A stretch of DNA of 64,000 bases from Lobosporangium transversale (GCF_002105155.1 NW_019028982.1:1014501-1078500); one strand, 5' to 3'. Counted from the first letter of the stretch, positions 34,028-46,948 are shown. A program made the numbers and translations. The notes: generated by a model not told the origin, from the letters alone.

Positions 34028-34507
34028 CAGTCAGTGGCTTTAATAAGTCGCGTCCCGGTTATTCGAGCTCATCAATGAATTTTTACCTGCTTTCGATAAT
34101 GAAGCTTCTGAAAGAGCGCATTGTTACTAGTTTTAAGGCATCAATAGCTGATGAGGGGCGAGGGATGCTCTGCAGGGAGCAGCATACGTTGTGCATAATA
34201 AAGGATAAGAGGACTGTAGAGTGAGAGAATAGATGATAAGAGAAAGCAGAGGGCGAAGGAGAGGAAGAGAGCAGAAGTGGCTCCGGCTCTACGAGCCTTT
34301 ATTTAGTTGCGCTCGCCCTCTATTGAGGCTATCCTACATGTCTATTGCTGATAGGTTGACCGTAGCATACCAACGATCAACGCAGTGATTGTACGTATCC
34401 GAAGCTGTGCGGTGTTGTACGGAATGCGTGATCATGATCATTTAGCACGCTCTTTTTTTTTTAAAGCCTTTCGGAGGCCTACTTGCAATGGTACGGACGC
34501 GCATGTA

Positions 34508-34790
34508 CTCCTGGTTATGGACTGTCACGCTGCAATGCTTCAGGTAAGGCATCGGATAATGGAGTATTGAATTTTAACTGGGCAATATTGAAGGTGGAAA
34601 AGCAAGTGAGAAAAATATCTGGGGTTCACACACCATGCCTATGAATAATCTAGTCAAAACGCAGCTTCATGCCTGACAATGGAATACTGAATGTTGATTA
34701 TTAATATCCATACTAGAGGCTCATTTAGTAAGCACCTATTGATCTTTAACGCAACAGATCACTCCACCAATCTGTCAATCCTTTAATTTG
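34508..34790. repeat. Diverged repeat, copy 2
   Basis: Relative of 33022-33316, without the Tc1 insertion at the corresponding TA (GCATGTACTCCTGGTT here). Confidence 0.5.
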
Positions 34791-35804
34791 AATAATTTAA
34801 TTTATTTTGCTTTGGATGATCGCTCATTTTCCTGAGCAGAGCGTGTATCTTTGTATTAATGACCGACAACAAACATCGAACTGTGAGTGTCCTGCACCTT
34901 ATTTCTTTTGTTTTTCTCAAAAATTTATTAAGCCACGGCCTTCCTAAGCTCAATGGGCCTTGGACCATTGGTTTTTCATCGATTCTAACAAAAATCTCAA
35001 CATCCTCCAGCATGAGCGCGTTCTCCTCATCTCGTCTGTCGGTGGTCCGTGCGAGTGAGAGAGAAATGAGAAATGAGGAAGACGGATTGTTTGATCTTAT
35101 TGTTTCTCTTTGAGAACACAAAAATACTCGACGAGGAAGGCGAGAAGATGCTTATAGTAGAAGTTCGAAGGAAGAAGAGCATAGCCCACCACCGTTTGAG
35201 CCACGCTCAAGGCCAGAGAATACCGCTTATATCATCCTGCCTCCTGAATTAGCACACGGTTCTCACAACTGTTTTTATGAATTTCACAACCCTTCATATT
35301 CCAAAAATAAAAAAATCATTGTTCTGCCCAAAATAAAGAATGTGTTATAAATCTTACATTGGTCTACTACAGACTTTTGCCAAGACAAATATGTCCTCTA
35401 AACCTTACGGTCGAAGGGATAGAGGATCAAAAACAAAAGCCTTGAATCTGATATCCCTCCATACATTTTCCAGGGCTGTAGTTCACGCATTATGTAGCTA
35501 CATACAATCCTCTGTGCCTGAAAGTATCCATTCTAGAACATATTGGTTATTTGTCAAAAAACTATTTTTTGATTTAAACCGTAGAACATTCATGTCTAAG
35601 AGAAGGCGAGAGGGACAGGAAGGGAGGGATCGGAATAGGTCGCACGAAGCAGTGTTTGGCGATATGCGCCCTCTTCAACATCAAGTTTCGGTGAAAATGT
35701 TTATAACATATAGAATGGATCCGACGAGCACCATATTGCTTATCCACCAGTTCCTTCTCAACGATTAACATCTTTTCAACTACTCATTTTTCTCCGCTTT
35801 AACT
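34791..35804. other. No supported gene
   Basis: Two frames of 112 (minus, 34783-35121) and 142 codons (plus, 35340-35768) are open. Neither shows a motif, and I would not call them. Confidence 0.4.
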
Positions 35805-36441
35805 ATGCTTCCGAAACTAAGCTTACCCAGCGTCATCATATTGGCACTCATTGCGGTCGTTACCTCCAGCAATGCGGCTCCAATGCTCAGAAAGGGCGCG
35901 TCTCCTGCATTCTTAATAAGGATCCCAAGCTCCTCAAGCCTGAGATCATGGCTGTTAGCCTTGCTGATCCTAGAACGTGCACCATCTTCTCGGCGTAGAA
36001 TTTTGCAGGGTCTCCTCGAGAAGGTGCGCTCCTCCGGTGCCAGTCTTCAAGGTGGCTCCGTCACCTAAGGTACTGGATATACTATCTGGGCCTGTTTCGA
36101 CCCTGATGCATGTCAACGATGCACGATGGACAATTCAAAGCTTGCTACCTACCAGTTGAGGAATACTCTTTATGGACGTGTCAACTCGAACTGCGGCTTG
36201 GTCAACTATGACCTTTCAAGATCATGCTGGGGACGGATTTAGTGGTGATAAAAAGGAGGATGAAAATAAGGATGACGAGGGTAGCGGCGATATAAAGAAG
36301 GGTGATAGTGAGGGTAAAGATGGGGATGATGACAGGATGAGGGCGATAATGAGGGCGAGGACGGGGACGATGAGGGCGAGGGTGATGAGGGCGATGGTGA
36401 TGATGACACGAAGACAGCGACGGACAAGGGCTCGCTCGTGT
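35805..36441 (+). pseudogene. Frameshifted secreted cysteine-containing protein with acidic tail
   Basis: It begins with a good secretion signal (MLPKLSLPSVIILALIAVVT). Protein-like sequence then continues in a second frame (KGRVSCILNKDPKLLKPEI) and a third (GYTIWACFDPDACQRCTM, later VNSNCGLVNYDLSRSCW). An Asp/Glu/Gly/Lys-rich tail follows, itself broken by a frameshift near 36345. At least two frameshifts and one stop separate the parts. The original was probably a secreted protein of about 200 residues with around ten cysteines. Family not recognised. Confidence 0.5.
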
Positions 36442-37431
36442 GATTGTAGATGGCAGTCAGGAAATGAGGCACCGTCCACTCTGTAACGTATTAGAAGTAA
36501 AAGTATTAGAGAACAATAAAAAGTCTCATGCCTTCAAACAGCTTTTTCATGGAAATGGGTGCATACGATCTTAGAGAAAGGCAATCCCATTATGATGAAC
36601 CGGTCGTTTTATTGTATTTGTTATATTATCACTCTATCAGAACACCGGCCAAAGCACAGACCAAGCTCAAGCTCTTTCAACAGGTTCATATTGTTTTCTG
36701 TAGATCACCCCTTAATCCGGAAATTCCACCTGAACTAGTTTTACATTTTATATATAAAGTTAATTTCATTTGTAATGCATAATTAATATAAGTTAATTCT
36801 CATCCCATCTCAGTTGGACCCCATGCAGACAACCTCCTTGGGCGGATTGAAAATTATAAATGAAGAAAAGAAAAGAAAAGAAAAAAAAAAGGGTGTTTTG
36901 GAACAAGGCCATTACTATAAATGAATAAGATAAACAGCCGAGTTGATAGAAAAGCGTTGATGATGGATCATCATTTTCCCCCTTTTTTCTTTTTTTTCTT
37001 TTTTCCTAATCATGACACTGCGTAGCACAAAAGTATAATTGGCATTAGCAATGGGAGAAAATCTATAAAATCAGTCAATTAAACCATAAAAAAAAAGGCG
37101 GGCAGAGATTCCTTTTCTTCTTCAATTGGCCTTTAATGCTTGCATGTGTAAACTTGAAGACGAAACACTAAAATAAACAGACGATGAAAGAAAAGAGGGA
37201 GGAGTGGGGCAAATCAGTACCCTTTCCTTCACTTTCTTCTTTTCCCCTCTTTGTTTACAACCATCTTCCCTTTACTTTCCCTACACACCCTCTCTCCTTT
37301 CCTTCCCTTCCCTTCATTCACACTCTTCTTTTTTTTTGGCCCATTTCCATCACTCATGTCTTTTCATTAGCAACGTGCTCGCAGAGTGGAAATTTAACAC
37401 AACAAATTGCTGAAAACCAAAAGACATCAGA
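36442..37431. other. No gene seen; promoter of the Rce1 gene at its end
   Basis: AT-rich; a CT-rich block at 37210-37340 precedes the ATG at 37432 and is likely promoter/leader. Confidence 0.4.
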
Positions 37432-39487
37432 ATGTCAACATTTGACCCTGTCATTTCATCATGGTTGGCTGCTGGCTCATGTATAGGTTTCACTTGCCTC
37501 TTTGTCGGATCCCTCTACTTATTTCCCCTCAGGACCAAGCAACAGGCACGCGAATATGCAGCTCGTTACAGCCTACTTTCATCCATCGCACAGTCCACTC
37601 CAGTTGCTGCCTCAGCTTCTGCGCTAGCTGTCGTCACAGCAGCAGCAGCAGCAGCATCTGGTGTCACTACAATTTCCATTGATAATGATAATAGTAATAA
37701 TAATCATAATAATAATAATGATAATGCACCATCGCGACGATCATCATTATCTTCGAACGATGATGATAATGATACAACTCCGCCTGCTTCTCCAAGGATT
37801 TCTACCTCTTCCATTTCAACGACAACAACCTTGGACAGTATGCACACTGCAGTCAGTAGTATCAATAATATTGGATCTCCATCCCTTACACCCACAACAA
37901 CCACTACAACAACAACAACAACAACAACAACACCAACAACGACAGCTACGATGATAAACCACAGCAATTCGGGAGTGAATACAGTCAGTACAATCAGTGC
38001 AGGCGCTCTGAGCGCCACTACAGGAAGCATGACCAAACCACAACCAAGTGGGGTTCCTGATAATAGAGCACATCGTACCAGTACACATCTACACCTTATG
38101 GAATCTGGTGCATATGGCATAGGCATAAACATGGGCAGCCCTTCATTGACCTCGACTACGACTATGATGACAAGTTCTAGTACCAGTAATACCAACAGCA
38201 ATAATGACAATACTAGTTTCGCCAATTCTGCTAGAAATAGTTTTCCGGCTTTACCTAAACGATCTCCATCATCAGGAACAGCTGACAAACGAGCATATCG
38301 TACTAGTTCACATTTTCAATTTGTAGAGAGTGTCAATAACAACAGTAATAGCAATATATCATCACCCATGGCATCTCCTGCACTATCGACTATTTCTGCT
38401 GGCAGCACTAGTACTTTTATTGTATCGCCTTCTACGTTGTCATCCTCTACGTTAGGAGGTTCAGGACCTGCTGCACGACCAGAAGTTGTGACCCACTCAT
38501 ATTCATCTTCATATTTTTATGATCAACACCAATCTAATGCTCCATATTATCATCATCACCCACAACAACCATACCAACAGCATCCACACCAACAAGAACA
38601 ACAAAGGGTATCTCAAATGTTACATTCACCTTCAGCAGCGGATAAAAAGTTGGATCGAAACCATCCTTTAGTAATTAAACAAAGATTCAAAGGAATTTTC
38701 TTGACTTGTTTTGTGGCTCCGATCTACCTTTGGTGGGTGTTTAAACTCACAGGAGCAATTCCCAACGATCTGGTAATTCAAATGAAAATGAAAATGAAAA
38801 TAGGACAAACACGTGTTGTGTCGTACCTGGGTTTAACATCAATTCTAATTCACCCATGTGAATACATGCATATATATATTCTTTTTCCTCTTCATCTTCA
38901 TTAGTCTTTCTGGTCGCGCCTAAGAACGTTTCTAGAACTATTAGGGATTTCGATTCCACAAAACATATTCAAGCTTTTCAATCATGTCGTGCTTCCTTTA
39001 TTCTTAATGGGCGTCCTATTCATGGGTCCCGTCCTGATGATGTTTTTAAGCAAAGAACTTCCATTCCAACAAGCCTTTGATTGGGTAACTCATCGGCAAT
39101 ATTTCCGAAGTTTGATCGGCATGAGAAATTTTGTCGTGGTAAGCTTTAATATTATAAATGATAATATATGTAAAATGAATACATTGATGAATATATATCA
39201 TTCAATCATAATAGTAACAATTCTTTTTTTTTTTTTTTTTTGTTTATTTTTTTTTTTTTTTTATTGTTATTATTAAAAAATAATAATAATAATAATTAGG
39301 GTCCTATTTCCGAAGAGTTCGTGTTTCGAGCATGCATGGTTGCAATTGTCGCACACACTGGCGCAAAATCTTATACTATGATCTTTGCATTGCCACTAGT
39401 GTTTGGTATAGGTAAATGATCTATTATTAATGTCCCTTGAATTTGCTCCGCTTAATTTTTTTCTTTCTCCTATCCAATCACTGATAC

Positions 39488-39543
<56 letters not shown>

Positions 39544-39983
39544 TAGCACATATTCACCATGGTTATGAATCCTTTGTGAGAAAGGGCCGGACACGACGTG
39601 CATTTTTAAATGCAACCCTTATGACTTGTTTTCAATTTCTCTACACAACCCTTTTTGGTTGGTTCGCCACTTACTTGTTCCTCAGAACGTCCAATTTGAT
39701 CGCACCCTGTATCTGCCATGCCTTCTGTAATTTGATGGGCTTCCCCGATGTCACCAACATTCAGTACTTTGGTCGATGGAAACACTGGCTTTATTTGGCT
39801 TTTGCAACCGGCATCCTCTTGTTCGGCCTCCTGCTACAACCCTTGACCTCGCCTAGTCTTTATGGTGATGAATTCTCTTCTGCTTATTGGAGCATCACAA
39901 TGAAGAGCACTTTAGCAGAAGCATCAATATCAGCATCAGCCGCAACAGTAGGTGTAGACACTGTCTTTAAGGCTGAGATCTAA
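37432..39983 (+). CDS. RCE1: CAAX prenyl endopeptidase Rce1 with giant low-complexity insert
   Basis: Four exons, 37432-38772, 38905-39138, 39300-39411 and 39547-39983, give 707 residues. Rce1 is an ER-membrane glutamyl protease that removes the -AAX tripeptide from farnesylated or geranylgeranylated proteins such as Ras. The signatures are GPISEEFVFRA at about residues 526-536 (the EExxxR motif with catalytic Glu), HIHHG at about 564-568, and HAFCNLMGFP at about 620. Several membrane spans are evident (SWLAAGSCIGFTCLFVGSLY, GIFLTCFVAPIYLWWVF, FNHVVLPLFLMGVLFMGPVL). Residues of about 60-400 are Ser/Thr/Asn/Gln-rich low complexity between the first and second spans. Yeast and human Rce1 are about 300-330 residues, so the insert doubles the protein. 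Exon 1 is one open frame through it, so it is translated unless an unseen intron removes part. Confidence 0.9.
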
Positions 39984-40185
39984 TACATAGCCTTTGTATT
40001 CAACTTCCATTAAAGTTAAAAAAAAAAAAAAAACATTTGTGTTGATAGCCAGTGTGAAATAGCTGATGGATAATAATGATAATGATAACGATAATGACAG
40101 TAATGGTAATGGTAATAATAATAGTTATATTATAATAATAATATTAATACATCTTGCACATCAAGATTTATCACCATTCTACCTC

Positions 40186-41991
40186 CTATCGCGACCTGGA
40201 CCTTTCCCGATAGCCATCCCGATCCCGGTTGTTGTCACGACTCCTCGAATCCCTATATCTATCCTTGTTTCTTTCTTCCCGATCTTCTCTGCCTGATTTG
40301 TAATCACGGTCCTTATCATCCCGATTATCTCGACTAGACCTGTAGTCGCGATCACGACTACGATCACGACTACGATCACGGCCGTCTCGACTATCTCTAA
40401 TCGATCTATAGTCTCGGACCCGATCGCGACCACTTCGACTGTCGTGGTTAGACCTATAGTCCTTATCTTTGTCTCTATGGCTCCTGTCGTCTCTGCTACT
40501 ACGATCAGAGTATTCCCGCCTTCCCTCCTCATCCTTGGACTTTACATCTTTACTATTCGTTTCTTCCTCCAACCTATTTTTCTTGACCAAATCACGATCC
40601 ATCATCTCTTCCATCGCAGATCGCTTCTTAAGTGGCTCTGTCGCCATCGTTGTTGTTGTGGTTGTGGATATGGATGCTGCTACTGGTGCTGCTGGTCCTA
40701 TTGAAGTTGCCGATGATGATGGTGGTGTGGAAGCAGTGGAAGCAGTAGAACTCTTTGAAGAAAACACACTTGGCTTCTTTGCTAGAGCGCTCAAACTCTT
40801 TGGTTTCAGCAATCCAGTTCCACCACCGCCCAATTTTAATCCGCCCCCTGCCGCTGCTCCGCCAAGTCCTATAGGTTTGATTGAAATATCCAACTTGATT
40901 TTTTCTTCTTCATTTTTTCGTTTGAGTTCCGTTGCTGCTGTATTATTTTCTTCTTCTGCTGTTTCACCTGAAGAACCATTGCCATCTCCTTGTTGCTGTT
41001 GTTGCTGCTTTTTAAGGGCTGCGGCCCTTTCAATCTGCTGCTGGATCAATCTCTGCTCCCGCTGTTCATCATCCATTTCCATTCTTTCCTTTCGAGCGAT
41101 GGCTTCCTGTCGAGCCAAAGTCTTGGGTGAATTATCAATCCACTGCATGAACCAGCCCTTGGGGGTCTCATCCACAATGGCTAAGCCTTCCTTTCCAAGA
41201 TGCATTGTGAATTCTGATAAGGTTGCCCATTTAGTGGCATTCATGTGAAGATGTTGTCGATCTGAAATGAATTCTTGATAGACTAAATTGGCATGGACAC
41301 GACGAGTTCCATATCTAGAGACGACAAAAAAAAAAAAAAAAAAAAAAAAGAAGGTAAATATATGAATAAATACAACTATACATGTAAAACAAGTGCCTAG
41401 ATTAAATAAGTTCAGAATGAAGTTATGCTGTTAAGCTTTAGTATGGAAAGCAAGAAGAAAGAGAAAAGCAAAATATTTACCTTGTAGAGAGCAACTTCAA
41501 AAAATCGCGCTGAAACTCTGCGGAATAGTCATTAATATATTTATCAGGTGATTCTGCCACAAGCAAGATCTTACGCTGATGAGACTCGGAAGCACAATGG
41601 CACTATGCTCGGTAATAAGAAAGAGAGGAGTTAAAGCTAAATACTCATGTCTCTTCATCCAAAGTCGTTTACTACTTTTCTTTCTTTTTTTACCTTGAAC
41701 CCGTTCTCATCTCGACATTGCTTCTCGCAAATCTGACAGTACCATCGAAGTTTCTGGAGACCCTTGGCTTTGATGCGATTTGCAATCTAGAAAGGAAAAA
41801 AAATGTTTAAAACAAGTAATAAAAAGATCAGTAATGATCCTGTGTGGGCGCAGTCTATAATGTATTTTTTGAATCGAAATGGCCCAAGAATTATTTATAA
41901 TGAAGGACAGATAGCTTTTTTCAGTGAAAGAAGTTTAAAGGACAGTAATGAAACATACAGCTTTAGGAGTAAGAAATCCGTCCTTGCCCAT
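40186..41991 (-). CDS. KIN17: Kin17-type DNA/RNA-binding zinc-finger protein
   Basis: Four minus-strand exons, 41959-41991, 41694-41786, 41481-41602 and 40186-41314, give 458 residues. Kin17 is a nuclear protein acting in DNA repair, replication and RNA metabolism. The zinc finger uses C28, C31, H44 and H50, at the same positions as in the human protein. The winged-helix region follows (RYGTRRVHANLVYQEFISDR, HMNATKWATLSEF, GLAIVDETPKGWF). The middle part is a Gln/Ala/Glu-rich coiled region. The last 110 residues are Arg/Asp/Ser-rich (RD/RS repeats) in place of the C-terminal SH3-like/KOW domain of animal Kin17. The gene converges with RCE1, with about 200 bases between the stops. Confidence 0.92.
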
Positions 41992-42119
41992 TGATGTTGA
42001 ATGGTTGATGTCAAAAAATGTATAAATATTGCGATGCAAATTAGGCACAAGAGAATGAATATCTCTTACAGTGGCTTAGTAATATATATGAATAAAGATG
42101 GATTTCCACAAATTTATTA

Positions 42120-42549
42120 TTATTGAACATATTTGTTCATGAATTTTCTATGGAAATCTGATCGCAGGGTATCGTTGATAAACCGTTTCTTGGGTTTATC
42201 GTCAATACCTCTGGCTTGGTTTTTGAAGATCACATCATCATCCCATCGCCGTTTGACAGAGAAATCCTTGACTGCAGTATTATTGTTCATGTTTAACAAT
42301 GGGTTTCCTGCTGCTGCCTGAGCTTGCCTTTCTTTTTCTTCTTCTTCACGTTGAAGTCTTTCCTGACGTTCCTTCTCTTCCGCACGCTCACGTTTAATCT
42401 TTTCTAATTCTCGTAATAATTCCGCAGTGTCATCCTCATCATCATCGCTGTGAACCGTAAAAAAAAAAAAAAAGATATTATCATCTTAGTTTTTCAAATT
42501 TTGATACTTTTTTTTTTCATCTCGCTCTAATTGACAATTGTACTTAAAG

Positions 42550-42583
<34 letters not shown>

Positions 42584-43312
42584 AGCTCCGCCTATTCCCT
42601 CCCTCTTTCTTACCTGTCACTCTCGTCACTATCACTTTCATCGCTTCCCTTATCAGAATCATCGCTATCACTATCGTCCTTATCTAGACGTTCAGCCTCC
42701 TTCAACAATCTCCGTTTCCGTTCTAAAGGTGTTTCCGCTGGTTCCTCTGAAGAGCGTGTTGCTGATGATCCAATCTTTTTTGTAGTATCTTTATTGTCAT
42801 CAACATCGTCGTCGTCGTCGTCCTTGAAAGAGTTCGAAAGACCTTCGGCCAGTTTTGTAGTCCTCTTGACTTTTTCAAAATGATTCTGTTCTGCTTTCAG
42901 AAGCTGAGCCTTCAAATCCAAACGGTTGAGTTCATCTTGTGCAGTTTGACCAGACTTTCTGTTAATGAAAATAATATAAATAAAACAAAAAAAAAAAAAA
43001 AAAAAAAAAAAGGCTTTTTTTAGTAACTTTATGAAGAAGTATTTTTGAATCATTTTGACTTGAATGTAATAACTTACCTATACTTAAGTTTGGTATGTGA
43101 TGCGAGATCACGCGAACTATAGATGCGTGTAGGTGCCTGACTGCCCTTTCCACGAGCTGGATCAAATGTCGGTCTTGTAGCATTTTGACACAATTAATTA
43201 AGAAAAAAAAAAAACGATAATTGTAAGCGTAAGCAAAGTGTTGTTGTTGCTTCTTGCTGATGGAGTCTATTTGACAGGGGAGCAGTAGTATATACCTGGC
43301 AGCGGTGGTCAT
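42120..43312 (-). CDS. CWC15: Spliceosome-associated protein Cwc15
   Basis: Four minus-strand exons, 43296-43312 (17 nt), 43078-43173, 42614-42958 and 42120-42447, give 261 residues. Cwc15 belongs to the Prp19-associated part of the active spliceosome. The N-terminus [14 protein letters not shown] and [14 protein letters not shown], and the C-terminus [17 protein letters not shown] with [17 protein letters not shown], are the family's two conserved blocks. The middle is an acidic Asp/Ser-rich and a Glu/Arg/Gln-rich coiled stretch, as in other members. The conserved start lies in a 17-base first exon that would be missed by simple ORF calling. It is arranged in tandem with the Kin17 gene. Confidence 0.95.
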
Positions 43313-44509
43313 GATTGAGTGTGTGTGTGTTTGAGTTGGAGAGAGAAATGGAGAATAGAGTGACTACAATTCCAAGATGAATACTTTTTTGAAAGTAGAT
43401 ATCACGTGCCTCAAGACCATCAAGATCCGAAGATCCCTTGATCCTTTGATCCATTGATCAGGAAAAAATTACATCGAGTTATTGCTGCAAATCGAATAAC
43501 ATGCTAGTACAATTATTATGATTAACATTTTTTTTTTATACATATATGTTTATTGCCATTCATGATTGCTATATATTATTGTATGCAAAATATTAGTTGA
43601 TCCTTTGATGATACCTATATGATCTTATTGATATCAATGGATAAAGAAAGAACTTCGTTAGAATAACTTGATGCTTTTCTCTTTCTTTCTCTCTCCCGTC
43701 TTCTGCATCTCATCATATTAAAGGGAGTTTCAGTAGGGCGCAATAATTATCAACACTGTTGTTCAGGCGGTAATTCCAGCTTTGATTGCTTATGTCTCAT
43801 CATGTTGCCCATCAATATGTTTGTATCGTCTATAATCATTAGACAAGTTCACTTACAAATGAAGGGAGAACTATGAAGGTGAGAGACAATGGAAAAAGGA
43901 AAAATATGAGAAAGGAAGGGGAAAGAAAGTAAAAAATAAATAAACAAACAACTTTCTCTTTTTTATTGTTGGCACCTTAATGATGGAAGCCACATCTTGG
44001 AGCCAAAGAAAGTAAAATCACGTCGCGTTTCAGATGCATATCCGTGTGAGTATCAAAAATCTGCGAACAGAGTCATTGAGACAATGTACATGTATACATT
44101 TACAATGTAGTCCATGTCTTTTTAAAATGCTCAAATGTTCCCATGGCCATATGGCATATGACAAATGGCGCTGTAAGCACAGAGCAAAGCTTGTCTCGGC
44201 TGTTAAATATCCCATGCGTGTTTAATCGTGTGTGGATTGATTAATGCATGGGTGTGCGCCCAGTTGTCCTTCCATCCAATCCAATCGATCAAATTCAGGG
44301 AGTCTAGACATGTGTTACGAACCTGTTGCAAGGACCATGCAACCCTCCTTTCCCTCACACATTAGCGGCTTTTTTTTTCCCCAATCTTTCTCTCCCTTTT
44401 GCTTTGCTTGCTCATTCTTTTCTTTTCCCTCCATTACTTGCCTTCTTCAATTATCTTCATTCCCACATTCCTTCATTCCTTCATTCCTTCATTTTATCAA
44501 AGTGATGCA
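43313..44509. other. Intergenic, divergent promoters
   Basis: No gene seen between the divergent Cwc15 gene and the membrane-protein gene. A CT-rich leader (44380-44500, ending in tandem CATTCCTT) precedes the downstream start. Confidence 0.4.
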
Positions 44510-46948
44510 ATGTCCTCAAGCAAAGCCATAGCAGCAGCCGCAGCCTTCCGAGGCAACACCCTCTTTGTTCACTACTCCACTATCGCTAATAACCTTGGCT
44601 CTCTTTATGCACTATATCCTTCTTCTTCCAATCCTACCTCCGTCGCCCCTTCCCCTCCTTCACCTCATCCTAATTCTCCACCTTCGCCTGCTTCCAACGC
44701 AGTCGTCATCAACGACATCAACAACGGAACTATTACCACTCCTGATTCCTTGCTTATACAGCCTCAAAACCTTGTCGTCAATGGTCCCAACTTTTTGAAC
44801 CCATCCACTCGCACAGCCCCTGGCTCAGCTAGCATAGTCTCAACCGCCACTCGAGATCCAACCACAGGGGCTGCTCGCTATGACCTTTTACTAGCTCTCA
44901 ACTTCCCTCAAGCACCTAACCCATACGTTTTCCGCATATCACCACAATTTCCCAACATGGGCAGTGGAACTCCACCTGATGGAACGTCCAGTAGTAATAG
45001 TAACAGTAACGGTAACAGTGGCGATAGCAGTGATAGTAGTGCTAGCGATACAACTAGTCCTTCTTTTTCTTCCTTTGCTTCATCACTCAATTCTTGGACC
45101 GCCATGGATCAGAGCCAGATGCTAGGTGTCCTTCCCACAACCTCTCGACTATGGCTTGCCTCAGGAACTGCTCACCCGACGGGCTCACCAGAAGGGTCTG
45201 GGCTATATGAGTTATTCACAGAAAGAAGAAATATAATGACTATTCAAAAACTGGATGTTTCGGGACCGAATCCAATGCCAGCATCGTCTTTGTTGCCATT
45301 GGAGATGAACCTTTTAGACACACAAGCAGAACCGAGGATTTTGAGGTTGACTGAAAAAGGAGGCATCTTTGATGTGGCCATCGTCGGTAGCTGCATCCAA
45401 ACTCCGTTTAACCCTCCAGGGGCCTGTATAATATTGATCAACGAAGTCAACCATGAAATTGTAAGTCAAATAAGCTGCAAACAAGGATTCAAATAATGCT
45501 GTTATCTTGAACAAAAATAGACTGATCTTTTTTTTTTTTTTTTTTTTTTTTTTTTCCTGATTAGATCTATACGACCATGCCATATAATCCTTCAAGTTGT
45601 ATTACCGCAGGTACGTAAAGCGCCCATTATTTGCTTTGGCTTATTAAAAATCTTTGGTCCAAAAGACATGCATGCTTACGTCTTATTTTGTTTTGTTTTG
45701 TAGCAAATGGCTTGATTATTATGGCATCTTCGGAAGGGATTTGGTCATTTGATTATAGTTCAAGATTATCAAGTAGCTGGAATAGTCGTCAAGCTCCAGG
45801 CATTAGGCCCAACCTGCCAACTCCTATTTTAGCATGTGCTACGTCCAACTCTAAGCTGTATGCCGTACTCGAAGGTAAAAAGTCAACCGGATACATGAAT
45901 CTTATATCAGTGTTTTGTTTTGTTTTGTTTTGTTTTGTTTGTGTTGTTTTCTCACGGAATGCCTTGTACGTATTAATGTATTTCACCAGGAGACACAGGG
46001 ATGCCCTCGATTCGATCCATCGACTTGACAAGCCCAAATTGGGACTGGAAGACAGTTCCATTAACAAAGACTTCAAGTGGTGATGGACCTTACACACATC
46101 CAAGAGATCCCCAAACAGGTACGCCAGCCAATGGAGAATCAGTCTCTTCGAAAAGAGGTTTATCGTCAGGAGCCATAGCAGCGATCATTATAGCGGCTGT
46201 GGTTATACTTGCACTTCTGGGACTTGGATTCTTTTTGCGCAGTCGGAAGAGTCGAGCAAAACCTGATATGTTATCGCGTGAAGCAGAGAAAGCGATTGTG
46301 TCACCAGCAGCGCTACCAGCACAAGCACCAGTGTTGCCACCTGTCGCTATGTCAGCACCTCCAGGATATATTACACCCTATGGATCTGCATCGACTACTC
46401 CTGCAATGGCTGCATATGTTCCACCGGTTCATCCAAACGCTGCTCCTGCACGTGGAGGATCCTTTGGAAGTATGTCAACCAGCAAACAAGAATTTTCAGA
46501 GTACAGCCAATCATCACTGCAGCCATTACAGCAACATCATACTCCACAACCTACATCATACAATCAAGCCGTCCCTATCGCAACAACATCAGCAGCAGCC
46601 ATCCCTGGAGCACTTTACACCTATTCACCTTCAATAACACCTATGTACTCGAATGCGACTGTGATGGTAGGCGGCAAGCAAGAGTTGGCTGACGAGAGCC
46701 AAATTGAATCAACACAATCACGAGCACAGACACCATTATCACCTGGGGCTCAACACAGCTATCTACAACCTGAGAGTGCTGTGCCAACAAACACCTCCAG
46801 TAATAATAATGGTTCACAGTCGCAAGGGATGCTCTCACCGGCCCTTGCAAATGCTCAGTTGATCCTTCAGAATTCACAGACATCACAACCACAGCCGCAG
46901 CCACAACCACAACATCAATATTATCATCCACAAAATGGGCATTATTAA
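44510..46948 (+). CDS. Single-span membrane protein with low-complexity cytoplasmic tail
   Basis: Four exons, 44510-45460, 45565-45610, 45704-45874 and 45990-46948, give 708 residues. The N-terminal 450 residues are probably extracellular; the repeated pattern (NTLFVHYSTIANNLGSLYAL, ANGLIIMASSEGIWSFDYS, NSKLYAVLEGD) recalls beta-propeller blades, but I cannot assign a family. A clear span (GAIAAIIIAAVVILALLGLG) at about 451-472 is followed by RSRKSRAK, a stop-transfer signal, and a 230-residue Pro/Gln/Ser-rich tail. No signal peptide is visible from this start. An in-frame ATG at 44399 would add a hydrophobic N-terminus (MLCLLILFFSLHYLPSS) that could serve as one, though that stretch looks like a CT-rich leader. 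Confidence 0.75.

Noticed and set aside
34385-34570. 61-codon plus-strand frame near the diverged repeat
   Set aside because: It runs into repeat copy 2 and has no features of a gene.
35340-35768. 142-codon plus-strand frame
   Set aside because: No motif, no splice context and no similarity that I recognise; too weak to call.
37840-37954. Gln/His-rich frame on + strand inside Rce1 exon 1
   Set aside because: It is an out-of-frame translation of the ACA repeat that encodes poly-Thr in the Rce1 frame.
40469-41248. 259-codon plus-strand frame antisense to Kin17
   Set aside because: Shadow of the Kin17 coding exon; it has no motif and Kin17 is unambiguous.
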